DNA from: Fidelibacterota bacterium
GTDB lineage: Bacteria > Fidelibacterota > UBA8477 > JABMPR01
Length of the DNA stretch: 38,267 nucleotides
Reading direction: 5' to 3'
Assembly (NCBI GenBank): GCA_013202385.1
Contig: JABMOT010000157.1
Coordinates: 1 to 38,267, forward strand
Under the pieces are notes generated by a model. The model was given only the letters and a program-made list of their open reading frames with translations, was not told the DNA's origin and searched no databases. Positions 7,619 to 17,200 of the stretch are shown piece after piece. The position numbers and the translations under genes are program-made. How positions within the stretch are numbered: the first letter of the stretch is position 1; each line of letters opens with the position of its first letter.

Positions 7619-9334
7619 ATGAACCAGAATCTGGTAACCAGTGAGTGGATCATTGAGGAGTTCATCCGTCTGGGTGCAACTCAATTTGTTATTTCCCCCG
7701 GGTCACGCTCTACTCCGCTCACCGCTGCAGCCGCTAGAAATCCAAAGGCAAATACAACAGTGCACATTGATGAGCGTGGTGCTGCTTATTTTGCACTCGG
7801 TCACGCTAAGGCTACGGGTAAGCCCGCTGTTCTGATTTGTACATCGGGTACTGCAGTTGCCAACTATTTTCCTGCTGTCGTGGAAGCATCCATGGACAAT
7901 GTTCCAATGATCGTCCTCACTGCAGATAGACCACCAGAGCTTATTGATGTGGGTGCAAATCAAGCTATTTTTCAAAATAATATTTATGGCGTATATCCGC
8001 GACTTAGTTTGAACCTTCCAGCTCCTGACGAAACCCTTTCATCAGGTCATATTCTCAATATGGTTGATAGGCTTTATGATGTTGCAACCGGCACGCGACC
8101 TGGACCCGTCCATCTCAACTGTCAATTTAGGGAACCCTTTATGGAAAATGGGGATGAAGATAATCACCAAAGCTCAAATGAGCGCTGGCGAAAATCAAAT
8201 GTCAGGTTTACTCAAAAAGACCCTGACAATCTTATCATTCCAGTTGAGCAGCTTGAAATGATCCGGAAAAAGATCGAATCAAGTCACCGGGGTCTCATTG
8301 TGGTTGGCCGATCAATGGATCCACGCTATAACGATGCGATTCTCGATTTTTCCAAGACGCTCAATTGGCCAATCCTACCCGATGTGCAATCCACACTACG
8401 ATTTCGGATAGACACGCAAATCATCAATCATTTCGATCTCATCCTTTTAAAGAACAACATTACTGAGAGTCCGCCAGATATGGTGATACACTTACTTGGC
8501 GCTTATACATCAAAACGGTTGCTCAATTACTTGAATCATCTGAAAATATTTTACGTTGTTATCAAGGAAACACCAGAGCGCATCGATCCCAATCATCAGG
8601 TTGATCTTATGATCCAGGGCAACATCAAAACGATAATTGATTCAATTCATTGTTCCCAGCCAGCGGCCCAAACCGACTGGATCAATCATTGGCAATCCTC
8701 AGAAGTGGCGATTAGACAGCGTATTGATCTGCAATTAGAATCTGAATCCAGTATCTCCGAACCAGGGGTTTCTTACTTTTTATCAAGATGGATGACCCAG
8801 AACCAGTCGCTTATGTTAGCCAACAGCATGCCTATTCGAGAAATGGAAATGTTTGGAATGGCTGGAAAAATCAGGGGGCCTGTTTTTGCAAACCGAGGTG
8901 CCAGCGGGATAGATGGGTTACTGGCCACAGCCGCAGGTTATCAGTCTGGATCTGCCAGCCCACTTACCTTGCTCATTGGTGATTTGGCTTTTCTCCACGA
9001 CCTGAATTCTCTGGGCTTAATCAAACAATCTGCCCATCCTATCATCGTGGTCTTAATTAATAATGAAGGTGGGGGCATATTCAATTTCCTACCCATCACT
9101 GCGGAAATCGATATATTTGAACCTTTCTTTGGGACTCCCCATGATTTGAGCTTTGAGAAGGCGGCAGAGTTGTTTTCCTTGAATTATTTTCAACCCAACA
9201 CGATGTCAGAATTAAATCAGAATTATCTGCAGGCTCAAAACAACTCTGAATCGACCATCATTGAGATTCGCACAGATCGCTCAGAAAATTATGCGCTCCA
9301 TCAAAAGCTATTTGACATAATCCGTGACTCCTGA
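7619..9334 (+). CDS. menD: SEPHCHC synthase (menaquinone pathway)
   Basis: A thiamine-diphosphate enzyme of 571 residues that joins isochorismate and 2-oxoglutarate to give SEPHCHC, with release of CO2. The N-terminus matches MenD closely: SEWIIEEFIRLGATQFVISPGSRSTPL in order, then HIDERGAAYFALG with the ThDP-activating Glu at residue 52. Further on are TADRPPEL, ANSMPIREMEMF, FANRGASGIDGL, the diphosphate/magnesium segment IGDLAFLHDLNSL, and INNEGGGIF. I chose the ATG at 7619 because it begins directly before the conserved N-terminus. A TTG at 7577 extends the frame by 14 residues with no family support. The last 11 bases overlap menH. Confidence 0.97.
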   Translation: MNQNLVTSEWIIEEFIRLGATQFVISPGSRSTPLTAAAARNPKANTTVHIDERGAAYFALGHAKATGKPAVLICTSGTAVANYFPAVVEASMDNVPMIVLTADRPPELIDVGANQAIFQNNIYGVYPRLSLNLPAPDETLSSGHILNMVDRLYDVATGTRPGPVHLNCQFREPFMENGDEDNHQSSNERWRKSNVRFTQKDPDNLIIPVEQLEMIRKKIESSHRGLIVVGRSMDPRYNDAILDFSKTLNWPILPDVQSTLRFRIDTQIINHFDLILLKNNITESPPDMVIHLLGAYTSKRLLNYLNHLKIFYVVIKETPERIDPNHQVDLMIQGNIKTIIDSIHCSQPAAQTDWINHWQSSEVAIRQRIDLQLESESSISEPGVSYFLSRWMTQNQSLMLANSMPIREMEMFGMAGKIRGPVFANRGASGIDGLLATAAGYQSGSASPLTLLIGDLAFLHDLNSLGLIKQSAHPIIVVLINNEGGGIFNFLPITAEIDIFEPFFGTPHDLSFEKAAELFSLNYFQPNTMSELNQNYLQAQNNSESTIIEIRTDRSENYALHQKLFDIIRDS

Positions 9335-10136
9335 GCAGCCAATATTTGTGTGGAACATTAAGCTTGCCGGGAATCAGAATGGTCGCCCTCTGCTATGGTT
9401 CCATGGGTTTATGGGTTCCAGCGACGACTGGTTGCCCATGGTCGCTGATCTGTTCCCAGAATACTGCAATATTCTCGTCGATTTACCAGGTCATGGGAAC
9501 TCCTGCATTCTCGAACAACTCAGCTATACCCAGTATCTGGATTCCCTCATGGCTAAGCTATCCACTGAGGGCTTTGAAACATTTGTCGCTATAGGCTATT
9601 CCATGGGAGGTCGGTTTGCCCTGCATTTCCAGCAAAGATTTCCAGACAACATTCCAGCCTTGATAGGTCTTTCCACTGCACCGGGTTTAAAGACCGATGC
9701 AGAACGGCAGCATAGGCGCGACTCTGATGCTGTCCTAATGGACGCGCTTGAACAGCAAAGTTTTTCAGATTTTCTTATGAAATGGTATGCCCAATCAATC
9801 TTTGGTTCGATCCAGGGGAATAAAGATTTGCTGACCAAACTACTTGAGTCACGATCCAGGAATGAGCCCTCCCAATTGCGCAGTTCACTAAAGCTGCTTG
9901 GCAATGGTGCGCTACCTTCACTGTGGAGGTCACTCCCCTCAATATCAATCCCAGTTTTACTTATAAATGGTGCCGATGACTCAAAATATTTTGGTATCAA
10001 CCAGGAAATGATTTACCTACTGCCTATGGGGAGACAGAAGACAATTGCAGGGGGTCATGCCTTCCACCTGGAAAAACCATTGGAAACGGCTCTCGCTATA
10101 CGACATTTTCTGAGCGAGCTAATTGAAGGAGAATAA
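9324..10136 (+). CDS. menH: SHCHC synthase-like alpha/beta hydrolase (MenH)
   Basis: A 270-residue alpha/beta-hydrolase placed where MenH is expected, removing pyruvate from SEPHCHC to give SHCHC. The oxyanion region is [12 protein letters not shown] (25-36), followed by DLPGHGNS. The nucleophile elbow is GYSMGG with Ser93. The probable acid is in NGADD (D218 or D219), and the His in [10 protein letters not shown] (H245 or H248). The start is a GTG inside the end of menD. The stop lies one base before the menB start, so translation is coupled on both sides. The family is certain. The MenH role rests on the GFMGS motif and on the neighbours. Confidence 0.92.
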   Translation: MTPEQPIFVWNIKLAGNQNGRPLLWFHGFMGSSDDWLPMVADLFPEYCNILVDLPGHGNSCILEQLSYTQYLDSLMAKLSTEGFETFVAIGYSMGGRFALHFQQRFPDNIPALIGLSTAPGLKTDAERQHRRDSDAVLMDALEQQSFSDFLMKWYAQSIFGSIQGNKDLLTKLLESRSRNEPSQLRSSLKLLGNGALPSLWRSLPSISIPVLLINGADDSKYFGINQEMIYLLPMGRQKTIAGGHAFHLEKPLETALAIRHFLSELIEGE

Positions 10137-10137
10137 A

Positions 10138-10959
10138 GTGGCATCTATTAAATGGCAATCCGTTGGCGACTATGAAGATATTCGCTATCACAAATATAAT
10201 GGTATCGCAAAAATAACCATTAATCGACCTGAAAAGCGCAACGCCTTTCGTCCCCTCACCGTGATGGAAATGATCAAGGCTTTTGAAAATGCGCGAGAAG
10301 ATCCTAAAATTGGCGTCGTGATTCTCACCGGTGAAGGTGACAAAGCGTTCTGCTCAGGTGGGGATCAGTCTATTCGTGGCGACGCGGGCTACAAAGACGG
10401 TGACGGGGTACATCGTTTAAATGTGCTGGATCTTCAACGTCAGATTCGCACATTGCCCAAGCCTGTCATTGCCATGGTAGCTGGATATTCTATCGGTGGC
10501 GGTCATGTACTCCACCTGGTTTGTGATTTAACCATCGCAGCTGATAATGCCATTTTTGGGCAAACGGGACCCAAAGTTGGTTCATTTGATGGTGGTTATG
10601 GCTCCAGCTATATGGCCCGTATTGTCGGTCAGAAGAAGGCTCGGGAAATCTGGTTTCTGTGTAAACAATACAGTGCACTGGAAGCTCTTGATATGGGGTT
10701 GATCAATAAAGTTGTACCTCTGGTAGAACTTGAGAAGGAAACCGTTGCCTGGGCAGAAAAAATCCTGGAGCACTCACCCCTCTCAATCCGACTCTTAAAA
10801 TCTGCTTTTAATGCTGATGTGGACGGCCAAACAGGCTTGCAGGAATTGGCAGGCAATGCAACATTGCTCTACTATATGTCTGAGGAAGCACAGGAAGGAC
10901 GCAACGCCTTCAACGAAAAGCGCAAACCTGATTTTAGAAAATTCCCCTGGCGCCCTTGA
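10138..10959 (+). CDS. menB: 1,4-dihydroxy-2-naphthoyl-CoA synthase
   Basis: A crotonase-fold enzyme of 273 residues that closes the ring of o-succinylbenzoyl-CoA to give DHNA-CoA. The motifs are [49 protein letters not shown] and [14 protein letters not shown]. The glycine in QTG is typical of bicarbonate-dependent (type I) MenB, which lacks the Asp found there in type II enzymes. The GTG at 10138 is preceded by AAGGAG six bases upstream, inside the menH end. The frame stays open to a TTG at 10123 that overlaps this ribosome-binding site and is unlikely. The TGA overlaps the menA start by four bases. Confidence 0.97.
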   Translation: MASIKWQSVGDYEDIRYHKYNGIAKITINRPEKRNAFRPLTVMEMIKAFENAREDPKIGVVILTGEGDKAFCSGGDQSIRGDAGYKDGDGVHRLNVLDLQRQIRTLPKPVIAMVAGYSIGGGHVLHLVCDLTIAADNAIFGQTGPKVGSFDGGYGSSYMARIVGQKKAREIWFLCKQYSALEALDMGLINKVVPLVELEKETVAWAEKILEHSPLSIRLLKSAFNADVDGQTGLQELAGNATLLYYMSEEAQEGRNAFNEKRKPDFRKFPWRP

Positions 10960-11849
10960 CAACTAACACTCGTCCAAGCCTTAGCCTCTGGATACAGGCA
11001 GCACGACCCTGGACTCTAGGCGTTGCAATTTCACCGGTTCTGCTCGGAACTGTTATTGCCCTTACAGAGGGTGGTATTCGTCCATTTGCTGGCTTAGCAG
11101 CCTTATTTGGTGCCATATTCATTCAAATCGGTACAAATCTGGCCAATGATTATTTCGACTTTAAAAAAGGGGCTGATAGCACTTCCAGAATTGGTCCCCA
11201 AAGGGTTACACAAGCTGGTTTAATTTTACCCCAAACTGTTCGTAATGGATTTCTGATTTGTTTCGGACTGGCTTTTCTTCTAGGTATATACCTGGTTTAT
11301 TTGGGTGGATGGCCCATTGTTACCATTGGACTGATTTCTCTCGTTCTGGGAATTATTTATACTGGAGGTCCCTTCCCTTTGGCATATCATGGATTAGCAG
11401 AATTACCTGCTTTCTTATTTTTCGGACCGATTGCTTGTGCGACAACAACATATGTTCAAACGGGAACCTGGAATGATTTTGCTATCATCGCTGGCGCATC
11501 GGCAGGTTTTTTCTCTTTAGCATTGCTATCAATTAACAATCTTCGTGATTATCAGGAAGATAGAAAGGTGGGTAAACAAACTCTGATTGCTATCTTTGGT
11601 CGTGGATTTGGTGTTTTTGAATATAGCTTTTCCATCCTGGCCGCAACCCTGTTCCCCCTAATCCTGATGTTTGTGGCAGGGGGGCATTCCATGGTGGGTA
11701 TCGTCTCTCTGACAGTTTTTATGGCACTTCACGCGATTCGCATTACTCATAAACACAAAGAACCCAAAGAGTTACTAGCCGTTTTAAAAATGACTGCTAA
11801 ATTGCAAGCGATCTTCACGCTAATCTTTTTGATTAGCTGGGTCCTTTGA
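10956..11849 (+). CDS. menA: 1,4-dihydroxy-2-naphthoate polyprenyltransferase
   Basis: A 297-residue membrane prenyltransferase of the UbiA family with about eight or nine hydrophobic segments. It attaches the isoprenoid tail to DHNA to give demethylmenaquinone. The N-terminus [20 protein letters not shown] is typical of MenA. The first Asp-rich motif is [15 protein letters not shown] (near residues 63-77), with the prenyl diphosphate-binding DYFD. The second is [18 protein letters not shown] (near 195-212). The start is TTG, overlapping the menB stop as TTGA, with no clear ribosome-binding site, so it probably depends on reinitiation after menB. Its place between menB and menC differs from the E. 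coli menFDHBCE order, where menA is elsewhere. Confidence 0.96.
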   Translation: MTTNTRPSLSLWIQAARPWTLGVAISPVLLGTVIALTEGGIRPFAGLAALFGAIFIQIGTNLANDYFDFKKGADSTSRIGPQRVTQAGLILPQTVRNGFLICFGLAFLLGIYLVYLGGWPIVTIGLISLVLGIIYTGGPFPLAYHGLAELPAFLFFGPIACATTTYVQTGTWNDFAIIAGASAGFFSLALLSINNLRDYQEDRKVGKQTLIAIFGRGFGVFEYSFSILAATLFPLILMFVAGGHSMVGIVSLTVFMALHAIRITHKHKEPKELLAVLKMTAKLQAIFTLIFLISWVL

Positions 11850-11865
11850 GGAGATTCAGAATTTT

Positions 11866-13023
11866 ATGGAACTTAATGCACCAAGTTTTGCAGGTATCAG
11901 ATTATCTCCTCAGTTCCAGGATGTATCGTTAGCGTTAAAATCTGCTCTGCTCTATCGATTTACGCTCCCCTTCAAACATCCCCTAAAAATAAAAAATAAG
12001 GAATTGCACCAGCGCGAAGGACTTATCCTGATACTCACTGATATTTATGGTCACGTCGGTTTTGGCGAGATCAGTCCGCTTTTCGGTTTTAGTCATGAAA
12101 CTATGGAGACTGCCATTTATAAAACCACAGGCTTGGTTGATCGGATGATCAATTTTGGGACCCTGGCAGCTCATGAATATTCTGAACACCGCATGAGTTG
12201 GGAGCAGCGGACTGCTCCTTCGGTGGTTCACTTCGGTGTAGAGACCGCTCTACTTTCGTTACTGGCAAATGCAAGGAATGTATCCCTGGGCGTTATGCTA
12301 TATGGCAGCTCCAGCACAACAGTTCCTATTAATGGCTTGATTCGAAGCTCACTATCAGAGTGGGCTCCTGATGCCGAAACTCTGGTGAGCCAGGGTTATC
12401 GAACACTCAAAATAAAAATTGGTCGCATCAATCCAATTCTGGAGGCTCGCGGAATTCGGGAAGTCCGGGATAGCGTGGGACCGGATATCAAATTGCGTCT
12501 TGATGCAAATCGATCCTGGGATCTTGAAACTGCCATAATATTTGGGCGAGCCATAAAAGATTTGGACATAGAATATATTGAAGAGCCTACAATCCATCCT
12601 GAAGAACTACCCCGATTTTATGATGCCTGCTCAGTTCCTTTCGCCTTTGATGAAACTTTGCATCGCATTTTAGACCCCACCCTCTCATTTGCAGCATATA
12701 CCGGTTTAAAAGCCTTGGTATTAAAGCCAACCCTGATTGGCTGTACTGCACGCTTTGTGGCACTGGTCAATCAAGCGCGAGAGCAGAATATTATGCCAGT
12801 TCTTTCCTCCAGCTATGAAAGTGATGTTGGCCTAGCTGCGCTGGCTCAATTAGCGGCTTCCATAACGGGAGATAAAATAGCGGTTGGGCTTGACACTCGC
12901 TCTGCTCTGAGCGCCGGCACAATAAAAACACCGCCCCTGATCCAGAATGGCTGGATGCCTGTAAAAACGCTTGATCCATCGGATCTGGATCTAAGCCATT
13001 GCGAGTTAATCTACCATAGCTAA
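11866..13023 (+). CDS. menC: o-Succinylbenzoate synthase
   Basis: An enolase-superfamily enzyme of 385 residues that dehydrates SHCHC to o-succinylbenzoate. The active-site set is complete: KIKIG with K182 and K184, RLDAN with D213, IEYIEEP with E239 or E240, FDET with D262, and VLKPTL with K287. The N-terminus has about 25 residues before the usual beginning (LLYRFTLPFKHPL), which is an unusual short extension. GAGGAG lies 12 bases before the ATG, a rather long spacing. The family alternatives (dipeptide epimerase, N-acylamino acid racemase) are less likely within a men operon. The next gene's reading frame opens across the stop codon. Confidence 0.95.
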   Translation: MELNAPSFAGIRLSPQFQDVSLALKSALLYRFTLPFKHPLKIKNKELHQREGLILILTDIYGHVGFGEISPLFGFSHETMETAIYKTTGLVDRMINFGTLAAHEYSEHRMSWEQRTAPSVVHFGVETALLSLLANARNVSLGVMLYGSSSTTVPINGLIRSSLSEWAPDAETLVSQGYRTLKIKIGRINPILEARGIREVRDSVGPDIKLRLDANRSWDLETAIIFGRAIKDLDIEYIEEPTIHPEELPRFYDACSVPFAFDETLHRILDPTLSFAAYTGLKALVLKPTLIGCTARFVALVNQAREQNIMPVLSSSYESDVGLAALAQLAASITGDKIAVGLDTRSALSAGTIKTPPLIQNGWMPVKTLDPSDLDLSHCELIYHS

Positions 13024-14458
13024 AGCAACTTTACTCCACCCACTTCTGGAGGCTGCCCAGAAATATCCGTCCAACCTGGCCATACGGTCAGAGGCTGTCT
13101 CTCTGGACTATCAGAATTTATTGTCGCAAGCCCAGACACTGGCAAATGGCATGGCAGCGAGAGGTTTAACTCCCGGTGATATTATTGTCTTGGGCAACCT
13201 TCCAAGCCTGGAAAAGATAATTGCGCTGTGGGGATGCTCACTGGGAGGATATAATGCCTTTCCTCTCAATACACGTTACCCACAGAGCAAATTGATCCAT
13301 CTGCTTGACGAACTAAATCCGAATCTTTGCATATCCACTCAAGACTTGGGAGATCATCCAACGGCTATCTTTAGTGACCTCGTATCCGGAGAAATGTCCA
13401 GCGCTGCTCCAATCTCATCAAAATTTGATAGTGAAATAGCTGCTACATTGCTCATGACATCAGGGTCTGCAGGCACAGCAAAAATTGTCCAACATAGTCA
13501 TCTGAACCATATTCACAGCGCTCTCGGATCCAATCATAATATTCCTCTTAATTCCTCGAGTCGCTGGCTTCTGGCACTCCCACTTTACCATATTGGGGGT
13601 TTGGCAATCCTTTACAGGTCAGTTTTGGCAGGAGCCGCTGTCATCATTCCCAATGATGATGCTACGCTTGTAGAGTCCATCCAGTCTCATCAAGTAACCC
13701 ATGTATCATTGGTAACCACCCAGTTTAAAAGGGCTCTAGAAACGTCTAATGCTGTGAACATCCTGAGAAGATTGGAAGCGATTTTGTTGGGGGGTTCTGA
13801 GATTCCAAACAGCCTAATTGGAAAAGCAATCACCGAAAAACTACCCATATTTTTAAGCTATGGATCAACAGAAATGGCCTCTCAGATCACCACGACCAGA
13901 GCCACTAAAATAAACCCTGCTTCGGTTAACTCGGGATCACTGCTCAATGATCGAGATCTAATCATTTCACATGAGGGTGAAATATTGGTTAAGGGTTCTA
14001 CACTGGCTCAAGGTTATCTGGGTGGGAAGTCCGTCATCGATTTCCGCGATAGCGAGGGTTGGTTTCATACTGGAGACGTGGGATATGTTGATGTTCAGGG
14101 ATCTCTCACTGTCACCGGCCGCATGGACAATCAATTCGTCTCTGGAGGCGAAAATATTCAACCTGAACATATAGAATCTTCACTATGTAAACTGGCTGGG
14201 ATTTCCCAGGCGCTAGTGGTCCCAAAACCTGACCTTGAATTTGGCGCCAGACCTGTAGCATACATTCAACTTGAAAAAAGGAGATTGACTGCACTGGAGA
14301 TTGGGTCTTTTTTGAGGAAAAGCTTGCCTGGCTATATGATCCCGGTTGCTTTTTTTCAGATTCCTGGCGAATTATTGGATAAGGGCTTGAAAATATCTCG
14401 CCATGAATTGGCAGAATATATCAGTCATGAAAACAATCATTTGCAGACCGTTGAATAA
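13016..14458 (+). CDS. menE: o-Succinylbenzoate-CoA ligase, start codon not canonical
   Basis: An ANL-superfamily adenylating enzyme that makes o-succinylbenzoyl-CoA for MenB. The motifs are MTSGSAGTAKIVQHSH (phosphate-binding loop), YGSTEMASQ, GWFHTGDVGYVD, TGRMDNQFVSGGENIQP, and a C-terminal GLKISRHEL with the probable catalytic Lys. The first canonical start in frame is the TTG at 13121, but translation upstream of it gives HPLLEAAQKYPSNLAIRS and onward. That is the normal N-terminus of this family, so coding begins earlier. The frame is closed by a TAA at 13007-13009, and no ATG, GTG or TTG lies between. Candidates are an ATA at 13016, which would overlap menC by eight bases, or a CTG at 13046. 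I give 13016 as the provisional start. The stop and identity are secure. Confidence 0.88.
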   Translation: MAKATLLHPLLEAAQKYPSNLAIRSEAVSLDYQNLLSQAQTLANGMAARGLTPGDIIVLGNLPSLEKIIALWGCSLGGYNAFPLNTRYPQSKLIHLLDELNPNLCISTQDLGDHPTAIFSDLVSGEMSSAAPISSKFDSEIAATLLMTSGSAGTAKIVQHSHLNHIHSALGSNHNIPLNSSSRWLLALPLYHIGGLAILYRSVLAGAAVIIPNDDATLVESIQSHQVTHVSLVTTQFKRALETSNAVNILRRLEAILLGGSEIPNSLIGKAITEKLPIFLSYGSTEMASQITTTRATKINPASVNSGSLLNDRDLIISHEGEILVKGSTLAQGYLGGKSVIDFRDSEGWFHTGDVGYVDVQGSLTVTGRMDNQFVSGGENIQPEHIESSLCKLAGISQALVVPKPDLEFGARPVAYIQLEKRRLTALEIGSFLRKSLPGYMIPVAFFQIPGELLDKGLKISRHELAEYISHENNHLQTVE

Positions 14459-14475
14459 ATAATTATTTAGGCATT

Positions 14476-15861
14476 ATGGAAAACGTAAAATCTAAATCAA
14501 AAAACGCTCGTCTCGATTCATTTATAGAAAATCCCAGAAAAGCCATATGGACACTGGGTCTTCCTGTCATGATGGGAATGGCTGTTCAAACTTTATATAG
14601 CGTTGTAGACATGCTTTTTGTTGCTCGTATATCTACAAACGCCATTGCCGCCCTCGGATTCAACTTGCCCCTCTTCTGGATGGCAATGGGCATCAGTTTT
14701 GGTCTGGGGACTGGCGTAACAGCAGTTATCGCCCGCTTCATTGGTGCCAGAGATCATGAAGCTGCTACCAATGTGGCTGAGCATGGACTTATTTTAGGAT
14801 TGGTGATCGGAGGCATTTTTAGTGGGGTAGGTCTAATCTTTGGCAAAGAAATTTTGACGGGCTTGGGAACGCCAACAGAGCTTCTTGCTGATGCACTGGC
14901 ATATTTTCATGTCATAGCCGGTGGATTTATCTTTATGATTACCGGTATTTTCCTGCGCTCAATTTTTAGTGGCGAGGGAGATACGAAAACACCGGTGAAG
15001 ATTCAGGTGACGAGTACTATTGTTAATATCATTCTTGATCCCATCCTGATTTTCGGTTTCGATATGGGCGTCGCTGGTGCTGCATGGGCAACTGTAATCA
15101 GTATGTTTGTAGCCGTTGTGATGTACTCCAGAGTGATTCTATTCAAAAAAGCGACCTTGTTGCAGCTAGATTTTTCCATATTCAAATTTAAGTTCGAATT
15201 CTACAAAAATATTTTTCGGATCGGTGTGCCATCGTCTGTTTCTATGATCATTATGGCCATGGGAGGCGCACTATTCAATTGGATTCTGGTTCACTATTCT
15301 TCAGAAGTAGTTGCGGGATACCAAATCGCTGGTCGTCTGGATCAAATTTTCTTTCTGCCAATCATGGCGATTGCCGGATCACTGGTCACACTGGTGGGGA
15401 TGTTTTATGGGGCAAAACGCTTCGACCTGATTAATAATGTGATCAAAGACGGTCTCAGATACGGGGTATATATTGGTCTGGGTAGTGGTCTACTATTCTA
15501 TATCATTGCACCCTATGTTTTCAAAATATTTACTGATGATCCCATCGTTAATGAGGTAGCGGTTAGCATTATTCGAACCTTTGCACCAGTTTACTGGCTG
15601 ATAGCGATTGGGATGATCTCCGGTCGAGCATTGATGGGTCTCGGCACTGGAATTCCCTCATTGGTTATTACTGCAATACGTGTTGCCGTAGTCAGCGGTC
15701 CCTTCGCATATTATTTTGCAGTTGTCCTGGATAAACCTTATGTCTGGGTGTGGTATGCTTCGATCATTGCGGTTTTTATTGCGGCAGGAACCTCAATCAC
15801 CTGGCTAGCTCTGCGGATGAGAAGGGTTCATCGTGAAGTAGAGGGACTCAAAAATATTTAG
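14476..15861 (+). CDS. MATE-family multidrug/sodium antiporter
   Basis: A 461-residue inner-membrane protein with about twelve hydrophobic segments in two similar halves. The first half begins AIWTLGLPVMMGMAVQTLYS, followed by VVDMLFVARIST and AALGFNLPLFW, all typical of MATE/NorM exporters. GLGTGVTAVIARFIGARD is the conserved cytoplasmic loop, with a matching region at about residues 245-300 in the second half. Such proteins expel cationic drugs or metabolites using a sodium or proton gradient; the substrate cannot be told. It starts 17 bases after menE, so it is probably co-transcribed. A role in quinone metabolism is not implied. The TAG overlaps the oppositely oriented rmuC stop. Confidence 0.93.
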   Translation: MENVKSKSKNARLDSFIENPRKAIWTLGLPVMMGMAVQTLYSVVDMLFVARISTNAIAALGFNLPLFWMAMGISFGLGTGVTAVIARFIGARDHEAATNVAEHGLILGLVIGGIFSGVGLIFGKEILTGLGTPTELLADALAYFHVIAGGFIFMITGIFLRSIFSGEGDTKTPVKIQVTSTIVNIILDPILIFGFDMGVAGAAWATVISMFVAVVMYSRVILFKKATLLQLDFSIFKFKFEFYKNIFRIGVPSSVSMIIMAMGGALFNWILVHYSSEVVAGYQIAGRLDQIFFLPIMAIAGSLVTLVGMFYGAKRFDLINNVIKDGLRYGVYIGLGSGLLFYIIAPYVFKIFTDDPIVNEVAVSIIRTFAPVYWLIAIGMISGRALMGLGTGIPSLVITAIRVAVVSGPFAYYFAVVLDKPYVWVWYASIIAVFIAAGTSITWLALRMRRVHREVEGLKNI

Positions 15862-17159
15862 TCAGTATCTGTGTCCAATGAGAGCTGACCCGATTTAGCA
15901 GGAATTGCATCTCTCTTCTGAAGCTCAATTATCTTATTCACGGGACGTTCTAAAGCTCGTGATCGCGTTGAAATAAGTTCTTGAAACTGACGAACTGCAA
16001 CATCTAAATTCTTCTCAGTTTTCGTCATCACATCCGAAAACTTCTCCCATTGCTGCTGAAATTTCACCACCTCATTCATGATCTCAGACGCTCGCTGTTC
16101 CATCATAAAATTGGAGGTTGCCTGATTGAGAAGGGAAAGTACTGCGTAAAGTGTAATCGGTGAACACAACATAATCTTCTTGCTCAAAGCCTCACCAATG
16201 AGATCCGGGTCTTCCAGATTGATAAATCCATAGATCGATTCATTGGGAATGAACATCATGGCATAATCGACTGTTCCTTTTGCAGTGTCGATATAGCCTC
16301 TTTTGCTGATTTCGTTCAAGTGTTTGCGCACGTCTTGCAAAAATGCCTTCTTTTCAATGTCCTGTAGCTGAATATCATTGGTCTGCAAATAATTCTCATA
16401 GTGAGCAAGTGGAAACTTGACATCCATATTGATTTCGAGATTTTTGGGGAGTTTGAATGTGTAATCCGGACGTTGACCCTCCCCCATGGTTTCCTGTTTG
16501 GTATAATTGATATTTTTCTGTAAACCCACATATGCCAGAATGTCCTCAACCAGACGTTCACCCCACTGACCTCTTTTTTGGGAGCTGGCTAAAAGCGTCT
16601 GCAAGGTCTCTGTTGTCGATCGCAATCGCTGGGTTTCGTCCTTTGAGGTCTGTAATTCCGTTTTCAATTCGGTTGATCTTTGGACGATATCTTTCAGCCG
16701 TCCGTCCATGTTCTCCAGGGACTTTTGAATCAATTGCTCTTTTTCACCAAGGTGGTTTTGATTTTGTTTACTCTGATCTTTAAATTTTTCATCAGCCAGT
16801 CGCAAGAATTCTTTCTGACTGTCCCGAAGAACATCCTGGGATAGACTTTTAAAAGTATCCTGAAGCTGCACTTTCATCTCGATTAAACGTTTTTTTTCCT
16901 CTTCCAGTCGATCCTTTGAATCTTCAAGCCTTGTATTTATTGTCGCATTCTGTTCACGCAGGATCAACGCTTCTTCTCTCAAACTTTTGAGTTCTGTGTC
17001 AGATTTATCCAGTTGAGCGATAAGATTTGTCTGCTCCACCTTCACACGGGTGAGAGTGTCCCGATCTTCACTGGAAGCTCGGCCAGCTGTTACTCGGGCA
17101 ATAAAGAAGGCCACTATTGCAGAGAGGGCTGCAATCAGTAGGGTATAAACTATTTCCAT
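15858..17159 (-). CDS. rmuC: DNA recombination protein RmuC family
   Basis: A 433-residue RmuC protein, a family linked to limiting inverted-repeat recombination and carrying a predicted nuclease-like fold. One N-terminal membrane anchor (about residues 4-22, LLIAALSAIVAFFIARV) is followed by a long coiled coil rich in Glu, Lys and Leu to about residue 200. The conserved domain then contains SSQKRGQWGERLVEDIL, PDYTFKLP, DVKFPLAHYENYL, YAMMFIPNESIYGFI and SPITLYAVLSLL. The length is normal. The gene lies 41 bases downstream of the secreted-protein gene. Its stop overlaps the MATE stop by four bases, with no terminator between. Confidence 0.95.
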   Translation of the reverse strand: MEIVYTLLIAALSAIVAFFIARVTAGRASSEDRDTLTRVKVEQTNLIAQLDKSDTELKSLREEALILREQNATINTRLEDSKDRLEEEKKRLIEMKVQLQDTFKSLSQDVLRDSQKEFLRLADEKFKDQSKQNQNHLGEKEQLIQKSLENMDGRLKDIVQRSTELKTELQTSKDETQRLRSTTETLQTLLASSQKRGQWGERLVEDILAYVGLQKNINYTKQETMGEGQRPDYTFKLPKNLEINMDVKFPLAHYENYLQTNDIQLQDIEKKAFLQDVRKHLNEISKRGYIDTAKGTVDYAMMFIPNESIYGFINLEDPDLIGEALSKKIMLCSPITLYAVLSLLNQATSNFMMEQRASEIMNEVVKFQQQWEKFSDVMTKTEKNLDVAVRQFQELISTRSRALERPVNKIIELQKRDAIPAKSGQLSLDTDTD

Positions 17160-17200
17160 ATTATCTCACTCAGATATTCTCTCCCTCAATAGGGAGACAT

